From contig CAZTGE010000084.1 in the NCBI GenBank assembly GCA_964612995.1, positions 1-17,608 on the forward strand: a stretch of 17,608 nt of DNA, given 5' to 3'. A model generated the notes under the pieces. That model was given only the letters and a program-made list of their open reading frames with translations. It was not told the origin of the DNA and did not search any database. Below, one piece after another: positions 6,484 to 14,930 of this stretch (position 1 is the stretch's first letter; each line of letters begins with the position of its first letter). Origin of the DNA: SLQH01 sp964612995 (GTDB lineage: Bacteria > Planctomycetota > UBA11346). Made by a program: the position numbers and the translations under genes.

Positions 6484-7885
6484 GAGCATGGCCGCGCCGC
6501 TGTTCCTGGTCGACGACGAACCCGACGCGCTCCAGGGCATGGCACTGACACTCCAGGCCCACGGCCTCGGCCCCGTGCGCCGGATCCAGGACCCGCGCCT
6601 GGCGCTGGAGCTGCTGCGCGAGGAGCAGCCGGACTGCGTCGTGCTCGACCTGACCATGCCGCAGCTCTCTGGCGAAGAGGTGCTCGAGCACATCCGCACC
6701 CACCACCCGGAGGTGCCGGTGGTGGTGGTCACCGGCGTCGACCTGGTCGCGACCGCGGTCCACTGCATGCGCCTCGGCGCGCTCGACTATCTCGTCAAAC
6801 CGGTCGACGAACAGCGCCTGATCTCCAGCCTGCGCCGGGTACGCGAGACCATGGAGCTCTCGCGCGAGAACCGGGTCCTGCGCGAAGCGATGGTCAAACG
6901 CGATCTCTCGCATCCCGAAGTGTTCGAGCGCATCCTCACCGCCTCACCCGCACTGCTGGGCGTGTTCCGTTACATCGAGGCGGTGGCGCCCTCCTCGCAG
7001 CCGGTGCTGATCACCGGCGAGACCGGTACCGGCAAGGAGCTGCTGGCCCGGGCGGTGCACGATGCCAGCGCCCGGCCGGGCGAATTCGTCGCGGTCAACG
7101 TCGCCGGACTCGACGACCAGCTGTTCGCCGACACGCTCTTCGGCCATCGCAAGGGCGCATTCACCGGCGCCGAGGGCCGCCGCGCCGGGCTGATCGAAGC
7201 CGCTGGCGACGGCACCCTGTTCCTCGACGAGATCGGCGATCTGGCGATCGCCTCGCAGGTCAAGCTCCTGCGCCTGCTGCAGGAACACGAGTATTTCCCC
7301 CTCGGCTCCGACGTCGCCAAGCGTTCGCGGGCCCGCATCGTGTGTGCGACCCACCAGGACCTGCAGCAACGCCAGGCCGCTGGCGAGTTCCGCAAGGATC
7401 TGTTCTACCGCCTGCGCGCACACCACGTCGAGATCCCGCCGCTGCGCGAACGCCGCGAAGACCTGAGCGTGCTGCTGCGGCACTTTCTCGTCAGCGCCAG
7501 CGCCGATCTCGATCGCCCGGTGCCGACCCCGCCGCCTGAGATCTACGACCTGCTCGGCGCCTACTCCTTCCCCGGCAACGTGCGCGAGCTCGAAGCGCTG
7601 ATCTACGACGCGGTCAGCCGACACCGCGGCGGCATCCTCTCGCTCGACACCTTCCGCGCCGCCGTCCGCAGCGAGTCGGGCACCGCGACCATCGCGCGCG
7701 AACGCGCGAGCACCCCACCGGCCGGGTCCACCGGCGTCACCTTCGGCGAACACCTGCCCAGTCTCAAAGAGGTCCAGGGCGCCCTCGTCGGTGAAGCGAT
7801 CGCCCGCTGCGGCGGCAATCAGAGCGCAGCGGCGGCGATGCTCGGCGTCTCACGCCAGGCGCTGAACAAGCGGCTGCGTAAATAG
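6473..7885 (+). CDS. NtrC-family sigma-54-dependent response regulator
   Basis: The 470-residue protein has three parts. The receiver domain (about 8-125) has acidic residues in LVDDEPD, phosphoacceptor Asp59 in VVLDLTMP, a Thr in VVVTGVD and Lys in YLVKPVD. The AAA+ domain (about 155-385) has Walker A GETGTGK at 182-188, the sigma-54 contact loop GAFTGA at 228-233, Walker B GTLFLDEIG and FPGNVREL. A Fis-type helix-turn-helix at the C-terminus reads GNQSAAAAMLGVSRQALNKRL. All motifs needed to activate sigma-54 polymerase are intact. GGAG six bases upstream supports 6473; Met6 (6488) is an alternative start. It is translationally coupled to the kinase and precedes formate-tetrahydrofolate ligase by 21 bases. 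By eye I found no convincing sigma-54 promoter in the window's gaps, so its target may be elsewhere. Confidence 0.95.
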   Translation: MGAESMAAPLFLVDDEPDALQGMALTLQAHGLGPVRRIQDPRLALELLREEQPDCVVLDLTMPQLSGEEVLEHIRTHHPEVPVVVVTGVDLVATAVHCMRLGALDYLVKPVDEQRLISSLRRVRETMELSRENRVLREAMVKRDLSHPEVFERILTASPALLGVFRYIEAVAPSSQPVLITGETGTGKELLARAVHDASARPGEFVAVNVAGLDDQLFADTLFGHRKGAFTGAEGRRAGLIEAAGDGTLFLDEIGDLAIASQVKLLRLLQEHEYFPLGSDVAKRSRARIVCATHQDLQQRQAAGEFRKDLFYRLRAHHVEIPPLRERREDLSVLLRHFLVSASADLDRPVPTPPPEIYDLLGAYSFPGNVRELEALIYDAVSRHRGGILSLDTFRAAVRSESGTATIARERASTPPAGSTGVTFGEHLPSLKEVQGALVGEAIARCGGNQSAAAAMLGVSRQALNKRLRK

Positions 7886-7906
7886 TCCCACCTGGAACCC
7901 CCCACC

Positions 7907-9529
7907 ATGCCCACCCAGCCCCATCAGCCCGTCCGGATCCAGCAGGTCGCCCGTGAACTCGGCCTCGATCCCGATTGCATCCTGCCCCACGGCCACCACA
8001 TCGCGAAAATACCGATCAACGAGCTCACCGCCCGTGCCGACCAGCCCGACGGCGAACTGATCCTGGTCACCGCGATGACCCCCACGCCCACCGGCGAGGG
8101 CAAGACCACCTGTTCGATCGGCCTGGCCGATGCGCTGCGCCGGCTCGGCCATCGCAGCGCAGTCTGCCTGCGCGAGCCCTCGCTCGGCCCCTACTTCGGC
8201 GTCAAGGGCGGCGGCACCGGTGCCGGCCGCGCCCAGCTGTATCCGGCCGAGGACATCAACCTGCATTTCGTCGGCGACATGTACTCTGTCTCCAAGGCCA
8301 ACAACCTGCTCGCCTGCATGATCGACAACCACCTGCAGTGGGGCAACGCACTGGACATCGATCCGCGGCGCATCGTCTGGCGCCGGGTCATCGACCTCAA
8401 CGACCGCGCGCTGCGCGAGATCTTCGTCGGCCTCGGGGGCGTACGCCACGGCGTGCCGCGCCGTGACGGCTTCACCATCACCCCCGCCTCCGAAGTCATG
8501 GCGATGCTCTGCATGGCCCGCGACTACCGCGACCTCGGCGATCGCCTGGCCGAGACGGTGGTCGGCTTCACCCACAAGGGCAAGGCGGTGCGCGCGCGCG
8601 ACCTCAAGGCCGAAGGCGCGATGCAGGTGCTGCTGCGCGACGCGATCCACCCCAATCTGGTCCAGACCCTCGAGGGCACCCCCGCCTTCGTCCACGCCGG
8701 ACCCTTCGCCTCCATCGCCCAGGGCACCAACAGCGCCATTGCCACCCGCATGGCGCTCAAGCTCGCCGATTACGTCGTCACCGAGGCCGGCTTCGGCAGC
8801 GACCTCGGTGCCGAGAAGTTCGTCAACATCAAGTGCCGCAGCGCCGGGCTCGCACCGCGCGCGGCGGTGATCGTGGCAACGCAGAAGGCGGTGACCTACC
8901 ACTCCCGGAACCAGGATGACGGCGGTCTGCAGAATCTGGCCAAGCACATCGACAACGTGCGCACCTACGGTTTGCGCCCGGTGGTCGCGATCCCGCGATT
9001 CCCCGACGACACCGCCGCGGGGATCCAGGCGATCGTCGATTTCTGCGCCGCGAAGAAGGTCGAGGCCGTGCCTTCGCAGCACTTCGATCATGGTGGCGCT
9101 GGCGCCACCGAACTCGCCGGTGCGGTGCTGCGCGCCGTCGGCCGCGCACGCCGCGGACTGAGCTTCACCTACGAACTCGACCAGTCCATCGACCACAAGA
9201 TCGAACGGGTGGCCAAAACGATCTACGGCGCCAGCGGTGTCGATTACGACCGCGCCGCGGTCACCGACCTTCAGCTCCTGGCCCAGAGCGGCTTCGACCG
9301 GCTGCCGGTCTGCATCGCCAAGACCTCGCGCTCGCTCTCCGACAACAGCCGCCTGCGCGGCCGCCCGCGCCGCTTCCGCCTGAACATCAACGAATTGCGG
9401 CTCTGCGCCGGCGCCGGCTTCGTGGTCGCGATCGCCGGCAACATCATGACCATGCCCGGTCTACCGGCCGAACCGGCGGCCGCGCGCATCCGTGTCGACG
9501 ACCGCGGCCGGGTCTCCGGCCTGAGCTGA
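7907..9529 (+). CDS. fhs: Formate-tetrahydrofolate ligase
   Basis: This 540-residue cytoplasmic enzyme joins formate to tetrahydrofolate using ATP, giving 10-formyl-THF for one-carbon metabolism. The nucleotide loop is TPTPTGEGKTT at 58-68. Further family signatures are REPSLGPYFGVKGGGTGAG, EDINLHFVGDMYSVSKANNLL, FVHAGPFASIAQGTNS, EAGFGSDLGAEKF, KTSRSLSDN and GAGFVVAIAGNIMTMPGLP near the C-terminus. Length is slightly under the usual 555-560. The ribosome site is weak (GGAA nine bases before ATG), so translation may depend on coupling to the response regulator gene 21 bases upstream. A repeat copy starts six bases after the stop. The reaction is established for the family; its control by the neighbouring two-component system is inference from position. 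Confidence 0.96.
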   Translation: MPTQPHQPVRIQQVARELGLDPDCILPHGHHIAKIPINELTARADQPDGELILVTAMTPTPTGEGKTTCSIGLADALRRLGHRSAVCLREPSLGPYFGVKGGGTGAGRAQLYPAEDINLHFVGDMYSVSKANNLLACMIDNHLQWGNALDIDPRRIVWRRVIDLNDRALREIFVGLGGVRHGVPRRDGFTITPASEVMAMLCMARDYRDLGDRLAETVVGFTHKGKAVRARDLKAEGAMQVLLRDAIHPNLVQTLEGTPAFVHAGPFASIAQGTNSAIATRMALKLADYVVTEAGFGSDLGAEKFVNIKCRSAGLAPRAAVIVATQKAVTYHSRNQDDGGLQNLAKHIDNVRTYGLRPVVAIPRFPDDTAAGIQAIVDFCAAKKVEAVPSQHFDHGGAGATELAGAVLRAVGRARRGLSFTYELDQSIDHKIERVAKTIYGASGVDYDRAAVTDLQLLAQSGFDRLPVCIAKTSRSLSDNSRLRGRPRRFRLNINELRLCAGAGFVVAIAGNIMTMPGLPAEPAAARIRVDDRGRVSGLS

Positions 9530-9534
9530 ACACG

Positions 9535-9652
9535 AAGCTGGCGTTCTCGGCGGCCCTGCGGGCCATTTTCGCCGAAAAGCGCTCCTCTGTCGGCCGGTCG
9601 CCCAGCCAGGTCTGGCTGGGCTCCGGTTTGCAGAGGGGGCGCTGCCCCTCTG
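9535..9652 (+). repeat. Dispersed hairpin repeat, copy 5 (shuffled module order)
   Basis: Starting six bases after the fhs stop, it has only the right half of M2 (GCTGGCG, 9538-9544), then M3 with one arm mismatch (TTCTCGGCG against CGCCGAAAA; inner GGCCC/GGGCC loop TGC). M4 is perfect here: arms CCCAGCCAG (9601-9609) and CTGGCTGGG (9612-9620), spacer GT. M1 then appears at the end instead of the beginning, as arms CAGAGGGG (9631-9638) and CCCCTCTG (9645-9652). The modules are therefore rearranged relative to copies 3 and 7. Confidence 0.8.
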
Positions 9653-9659
9653 AAATCTG

Positions 9660-9691
9660 TCGCCCGATGCGTGCATGCGCGCATCGGGCGA
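9660..9691. other. Perfect 12-bp stem-loop, possible terminator
   Basis: Arms TCGCCCGATGCG (9660-9671) and CGCATCGGGCGA (9680-9691) are perfectly complementary around an eight-base loop. It lies 130 bases after fhs, just past repeat copy 5. No run of T follows on either strand, so it is not a textbook intrinsic terminator; it could stabilise a 3' end or be a protein site. The 467-base space 9530-9996 holds only this, copies 5 and 6, and the octamer repeat at 9728. Confidence 0.5.
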
Positions 9692-9727
9692 TAGATCGTT
9701 CACGGCTGCAATATCGCTCTCACCCAT

Positions 9728-9751
9728 CTCCGTGTCTCCGTGACTCCGTGA
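9728..9751. repeat. Three tandem octamers CTCCGTGW
   Basis: CTCCGTGT, CTCCGTGA and CTCCGTGA stand in direct succession. They resemble the CTCCGTG/CTCTGTG-rich intergenic strings that I recall from many unrelated proteobacterial genomes, but I cannot search for them here. It lies between repeat copies 5 and 6. Confidence 0.6.
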
Positions 9752-9800
9752 GAGACCTCTTCAGTGATGAACAGGCGTGATGGCGCGAGGAGTGCCTGGA

Positions 9801-9912
9801 AAGGGGGCGCTGCCCCCTCGCGCTCTCACGCGCAGACCCCCACGCGCCTCGGTCGCCCAGCCCCTGGCTGGGTTCCGGACGCTGCGGACGGGCGCTTTTT
9901 GCTTTTTGAGGG
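9801..9912 (+). repeat. Dispersed hairpin repeat, copy 6 (short form)
   Basis: M1 is present as AGGGGGC (9802-9808), loop GCT, GCCCCCT (9812-9818). It is followed by CGCGCTCTCACGCGCA, as in copy 3, then the CCCCCACGCGCCTCGGTCG segment shared with copy 8. M2 and M3 are absent. M4 is perfect with a three-base loop: CCCAGCC (9856-9862), CCT, GGCTGGG (9866-9872). The tail TTCCGGACGCTGCGG then GCTTTTTGCTTTTTGAGGG matches copy 2. The copy ends about 85 bases before cbpA, so the cbpA promoter must be in or just after it. Confidence 0.8.
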
Positions 9913-9996
9913 CCTTGTCATAGAACACCTGTGGCGGCGATGATGACGCGGGAGGCGCCATCATCGCCGAACGCAGGAGCCACGAGCGACGCCGTC

Positions 9997-11006
<1,010 letters not shown>

Positions 11007-11010
<4 letters not shown>

Positions 11011-11318
11011 ACGGCGGTGAGAACGGCGGCGAATACTGGAACGAGAACCGGGCGCTCGACCTGCACGAGGTCTGTCGCATCATCCATGTCGACGAGGACT
11101 GGATGGTCGAGCTGGTGCACTACGGTATCGTCGAGCCCGAAGGCCGCTCGCGCGCCGATTGGCGTTTCCGCCTGCGAACACTCAGCCGGATCCGGTGTGC
11201 GGCGCGGCTGCAGCACGACCTCGGCGTCAACCTCGCCGGGATCGGCGTGGTCCTCGACCTGCTCGACGAAATGGAGCGCCTGCGGCTCGCACTGCGCCGA
11301 CGCCCACCGGCGTCCTGA
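11007..11318 (+). CDS. cbpM: Chaperone modulator CbpM
   Basis: The 103-residue protein has a MerR-like layout typical of CbpM, which binds the J domain of CbpA and inhibits it. The N-terminal winged-helix part is LDLHEVCRIIHVDEDWMVELVHYGIVEPEG. An Arg-rich segment follows (RADWRFRLRTLSRIRCAARLQHDLGVNLAGIGVVLDLLDEMERL), ending in a helix. The ATG overlaps the cbpA stop as ATGA, and GGGAGGG six bases upstream gives a strong ribosome site, so the two are translationally coupled. It has normal family length and order next to cbpA. Confidence 0.93.
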
Positions 11319-11367
11319 TCCACGCCGACCGGGCTTGCGCCCCCTCCGGCTGATCCACACTTGCCGC

Positions 11368-12561
11368 ATGGACGACCCGACCGCCAACCCCTTCATCGAG
11401 CCCGATGCGCCCCCGCGCGTCGCCGTGACCTGCGGTCCCGACCCATATGCCAACGCCCGCGCCGTGCTCGATCGCTTCGATCTCGGCGCCGCGGCCGGGC
11501 GCCGGGTGCTGCTCAAGCCCAACGTCGGTCGCGCCGCCGCCCCCGGCGACGGCGTGACCACCGATCCCCGAGTGGTCGCGGCGGCGATCGACGCCTTCAC
11601 CGCCGCCGGCGCCATCATCAGCGTCGGCGAGAGCCCGATCATCGGCGTCGACACCATGCAGGCCCTGCAGCACAGCGGCATCGCCGCAGTCGCAGCCGAG
11701 CGTGGCTGCCCGCTGATCGACATGGACCAACGGCCCTGCATCGAGCACGAAAACCCCGCCGGGGTGGCCATGCGCCGGTTCCGCGTCTGCGCCGATGTCA
11801 GCGATCACGATCTGGTGGTCTCGATCCCGGTGATGAAGACCCACATGCACACCGGCGTGACGCTGGCGATCAAGAACATGAAAGGCTGCCTCTGGCGGCG
11901 CAGCAAGGTCTCGCTGCACATGCTCGACCCGGTCAGCGGGCTGAACGACAAGCCGCTCGACCTCGCGATCAACGACATGGCGCACATCCTGCGCCCGCAC
12001 TTCGCATTGATCGACGGCACCGTCGGCATGGAGGGCCTGGGCCCGAGCGCGGGCACACCCAAGCGCTGCGACCTGGTGCTCGCCGGCGCCGATCCCTACG
12101 CCGCCGACGCCGTCGCCTGCGCGCTGATGGGGCTCGATCCGGCCGACATCCCCCACCTGCGCCTCGGCGCCGCCGACGGTCTGGGCACGATCGACCTCGA
12201 CGCGATCGACGTGCATCCCGGATCCTGGCGCGAGCTGATCACGCCCTTCGCGACCTCGCCGGCCAACCCCTCGATCGAATTCGACAACATCGAGATCCTC
12301 GACTGCCGCTCCTGCAGCGCCTGTCAGTCGACGCTGATGCTGTTCCTCAAACGCTACGGCGACGAGCTGTTCGACTACTTCCCCGAACAGAGCACGGTGA
12401 CCATCGCGATCGGCAAGGGGCATGACACGGTGCCCGAAGGCACGCTGTGCGTCGGCAACTGCACCGCGCGCCATCGCGAACGCGGCGTATTCGTCTCCGG
12501 CTGTCCGCCGGTGGGCAGCGCGATCATGCGCGCGATCCAGGAGTACTTCCGCGAACCCTGA
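11368..12561 (+). CDS. DUF362-domain protein with six C-terminal cysteines
   Basis: The 397-residue protein matches the DUF362 family. Landmarks are VLLKPNVGR (about 47-55), TTDPRVVAAAIDAF, the core VVSIPVMKTHMHTGVTLAIKNMKGC and FALIDGTVGMEG. The last 90 residues hold Cys313, Cys316 and Cys319 (CX2CX2C), Cys361, Cys365 and Cys379. They suggest an iron-sulfur site, though not the CX2CX2CX3C ferredoxin motif that some family members carry. The family's function is not established. The ATG at 11368 has no visible ribosome site; it follows cbpM by 49 bases, so translation may be weak, re-initiated or leaderless. Its stop lies at the left edge of repeat copy 7. Confidence 0.85.
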   Translation: MDDPTANPFIEPDAPPRVAVTCGPDPYANARAVLDRFDLGAAAGRRVLLKPNVGRAAAPGDGVTTDPRVVAAAIDAFTAAGAIISVGESPIIGVDTMQALQHSGIAAVAAERGCPLIDMDQRPCIEHENPAGVAMRRFRVCADVSDHDLVVSIPVMKTHMHTGVTLAIKNMKGCLWRRSKVSLHMLDPVSGLNDKPLDLAINDMAHILRPHFALIDGTVGMEGLGPSAGTPKRCDLVLAGADPYAADAVACALMGLDPADIPHLRLGAADGLGTIDLDAIDVHPGSWRELITPFATSPANPSIEFDNIEILDCRSCSACQSTLMLFLKRYGDELFDYFPEQSTVTIAIGKGHDTVPEGTLCVGNCTARHRERGVFVSGCPPVGSAIMRAIQEYFREP

Positions 12562-12566
12562 GGCGT

Positions 12567-12712
12567 GCTGTCAGAGGGGGCGCTGCCCCCTCGCGCCTCG
12601 TCGTCGCTCGCCAGCTGCGCTGGCGTTTTCTGCGGCGCTACGCGCCATTTTCGCAGAAAACCGCTGCGTATGGGCGGTTTCGGCGCCGTGAGGGACCCGT
12701 CAAGCCCTGAGG
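12567..12712 (+). repeat. Dispersed hairpin repeat, copy 7 (covarying M3)
   Basis: M1 is perfect: GAGGGGGC (12574-12581), loop GCT, GCCCCCTC (12585-12592). M2 is perfect: CGCCAGC (12609-12615), loop TGC, GCTGGCG (12619-12625). M3 has outer arms TTTTCTGCG (12626-12634) and CGCAGAAAA (12652-12660), and inner arms GGCGC and GCGCC with loop TAC. Compared with copy 3, both arms have changed together and pairing is preserved. M4 is absent. The tail GAGGGACCCGTCAA matches the end of copy 3 (AAGGACCCGTCAACTGAG). It fills most of the 216 bases before the next kinase. Confidence 0.85.
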
Positions 12713-12777
12713 CGAGGGCCGGGCAGTCGGATTGTACTGCACTGGAGACACTTGGAGGTTCGCGCGGGGGGGCTACC

Positions 12778-14826
12778 ATGTCACCAGCCATGCCATTGCC
12801 CCCCGAACCCCGTCCACCGCGTTGGCTGCTGCTGCTGTTGCCCATTCCGGTCCTGGTCCTGGCGGTGGGTCTGTGGCTCGTACTCAGCGCGCAACCGCCG
12901 CCGACCGGTGAGCTGATCCTGTTGCATGGATCCTGGGAGATCTGCCAGGACCGTGATGACTACGATCAGCCGCCCGGTGCCGAGGCCGACTGGCACGGCA
13001 TCAGCCTGCCCGGGTCGGTGCCCCTCGAACCGCGACGCACCGGGCTGCGGCGCTGGTACCGTCATCGTCTGCAGCTGCCCGCGCGCTTGCCCGATGCGCC
13101 GTTGGGGCTGTATCTCGGGCCGGTCCAGGCGGCGGACAGCGCCTGGATCGACGGCCGGCGCGTCGGCGCCACCGGTCAGGTCCGTGGCGATGGTCTCGCG
13201 CCCCATCGCCGACCGCGGCTCTATCCGATCCCCGCCGACGCACTGCGACCAGGCGGCGTGGTGACGGTGGCGCTGCGGATTCGCAATACCGATCCGGGCC
13301 GTCACGGCCCCCAGGGCAAGATCCTGGCCATCGGTTCCTACGCCCAGCTGCAGCGCTACGCCCAGGGTGCCACCCTGCCGATCCTGGCCATCGGTTGGAT
13401 CCTGCTCGGCATCGGGCTGTTCCTGTTGGTGCTGTGGCAGGCCAACCGTCGCCTGGCCGGGCTCGGCTCCTTCGCTCTGGCCACCGTACTCATGGGGCTG
13501 CTCGCCCTGCTCGACGTGTGGTGGGCGATGAACCTGCCGCTGCCGCTCGCGCTGCGGGAGTTCACCCGTCACGTGCTCTATGCCACCGCGCCGGTGCTCT
13601 TCCTCCGCTTCCTCTGCCACGGCATGATCACCGATCCCTCACCGCGCCTGCGACGGCTGGCCGACTGGCTGCTGTGGTACCCGGCGTTCCACGCCGCGAT
13701 CCTGCTCGCGATCCCGGCCTGGGCCTGGACCTGCTTCGATCGGGTGGTCAACGACGCCGTGATCGTGCTGCTCGCCTGCGTCACCCTGTTCCTGATCGGC
13801 CGCGAACTGCGTCGGCGCCAGCCCGACAGCGTGTTGATGGCCGTGGCGCTGGGCCTGTTCGCGCTCACCGCCCTGGTCGAGATCGCCGACCAGCACCTCG
13901 GTCTGGATCTGCCGCGCGGCCTGCACTTCGTCGGCATGCTCATCCTCGTGCTCGGCATGGCCGTATCCCTGGCCCGCCGTCTCTATCGGCTCCACCGCGC
14001 CGGCCATGAAGTGCAGGACCGGCTCGCCGCACTCAACAGCCAGCTCGAGCAGACCGTCGAGCACCGCACCGCCGATCTCGCCGCGAGCAACCGCGACCTC
14101 GCGACCAAACAGGAACAGCTGAGCGAGGAGAGCGCACGCCAACGCGAACTGCTCCATGTCCTGTGCCACGACCTGGCCAACCCGCTCTCCAGCCTCAGCG
14201 GAGCCCTGGAGCTGCTGCAGGCGGACCACACGCAGCTCGAGGACCTGCTGCCGGTGTTCGACCTCGCCACCACCCACGCGCGACGGATCATCGATCTGGT
14301 ACGCTCGCTGCGCGGTCTCGAGGAGCACTCGCTCCAGCTCGAGCCGGTGGTCCTGCGCGAGGCCATCGACGACGCCCTGGTGCTGGTCGGCCCCCGGGCG
14401 CGGGTCAAGCACATCGACATCCGCGTCGCGGTCGATCCACAGATCGCGGTGCGCGCCGAGCGCACCTCGCTGACCTCATCGGTGATCGCCAACCTGCTGA
14501 CCAACGCGATCAAGTTCAGCCGCCACGGTGCGGCGGTCGAGGTCACCACCACCTGCAACGATGATACGGTGGAGCTGCGGGTGATCGACCACGGCGTGGG
14601 CATCCCCGACGCACTGATGGGCGAGCTGTTCATCCTCGCCGCCGCAACCAGCCGCCCGGGCACCGACGGCGAAACCGGCACCGGCTTCGGCCTGCCGTTG
14701 GTCCGCAAGTTCGTCGAGGCCTACGGCGGCGACGTCAGCGTGGAATCGCAGACCGCAGCGCGACCCGACGAGCCATCCGGGACCACGGTGATCGTCCACC
14801 TGCCCGCGCTCTCGCCGTCGGAATGA
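12778..14826 (+). CDS. 7TMR-DISM sensor histidine kinase
   Basis: The 682-residue membrane kinase has an N-terminal signal or anchor segment (about 16-38). A periplasmic jelly-roll domain at about 45-195 shows GSWEICQD, LPGSVPL, LRRWYRHRLQLP, LGLYLGPVQAADSAWIDGRRVGATG. Seven membrane helices follow (about 199-404), which is the 7TMR-DISM arrangement. A coiled coil (about 410-455) leads to His464 in LHVLCHDLANPLSSLSG. The ATPase domain has ANLLTNAIKFS, DHGVGIPD and GTGFGLPLV. The periplasmic fold resembles carbohydrate-binding modules; its ligand is unknown. No response regulator gene is adjacent. The ATG at 12778 follows a G-run; Met5 (12790) is an alternative. The gene precedes the efflux permease by 104 bases and may be read into it. 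Confidence 0.92.
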   Translation: MSPAMPLPPEPRPPRWLLLLLPIPVLVLAVGLWLVLSAQPPPTGELILLHGSWEICQDRDDYDQPPGAEADWHGISLPGSVPLEPRRTGLRRWYRHRLQLPARLPDAPLGLYLGPVQAADSAWIDGRRVGATGQVRGDGLAPHRRPRLYPIPADALRPGGVVTVALRIRNTDPGRHGPQGKILAIGSYAQLQRYAQGATLPILAIGWILLGIGLFLLVLWQANRRLAGLGSFALATVLMGLLALLDVWWAMNLPLPLALREFTRHVLYATAPVLFLRFLCHGMITDPSPRLRRLADWLLWYPAFHAAILLAIPAWAWTCFDRVVNDAVIVLLACVTLFLIGRELRRRQPDSVLMAVALGLFALTALVEIADQHLGLDLPRGLHFVGMLILVLGMAVSLARRLYRLHRAGHEVQDRLAALNSQLEQTVEHRTADLAASNRDLATKQEQLSEESARQRELLHVLCHDLANPLSSLSGALELLQADHTQLEDLLPVFDLATTHARRIIDLVRSLRGLEEHSLQLEPVVLREAIDDALVLVGPRARVKHIDIRVAVDPQIAVRAERTSLTSSVIANLLTNAIKFSRHGAAVEVTTTCNDDTVELRVIDHGVGIPDALMGELFILAAATSRPGTDGETGTGFGLPLVRKFVEAYGGDVSVESQTAARPDEPSGTTVIVHLPALSPSE

Positions 14827-14897
14827 GCGCGAAGCACTCGCCCCGCAGGCCGGGTCCAAACAAACGTGAGCCCGCACGCGTCTTACCACAATGAGTG

Positions 14898-14914
14898 CTG
14901 CGCCGTGTGCGCAG
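14898..14914. promoter_or_regulatory. Inverted repeat just upstream of the permease ribosome site
   Basis: CTGCGC (14898-14903) and GCGCAG (14909-14914) are perfectly inverted around CGTGT, ending three bases before the ribosome site. It could be an operator for a metal-responsive repressor or a small RNA hairpin affecting initiation. The same arms with loop TGC occur at 16898-16912, so it may also be a stray hairpin of that kind. Confidence 0.35.
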
Positions 14915-14917
14915 CGG

Positions 14918-14923
14918 AGGGAG
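14918..14923 (+). promoter_or_regulatory. Ribosome binding site selecting a GTG start
   Basis: AGGGAG lies seven bases before the GTG at 14931. The in-frame GTG at 14895 has no such site, so 14931 is preferred. Confidence 0.7.
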
Positions 14924-14930
14924 CGATCCG

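Noticed and set aside
4822..6768. 648-codon minus-strand frame opposite the kinase
   Set aside because: It runs through two repeat copies and is antisense to a clear histidine kinase and to the start of its regulator. The composition is typical of a high-GC shadow frame.
9931..9996. Upstream start for cbpA adding 22 residues
   Set aside because: The added residues are not part of the J domain and there is no better ribosome site. Family members start close to the FKDYYEILGV stretch.
11017..11367. N-terminal extension of the DUF362 frame back into cbpM
   Set aside because: The extension is cbpM read in another frame. DUF362 homology begins just after the ATG at 11368.
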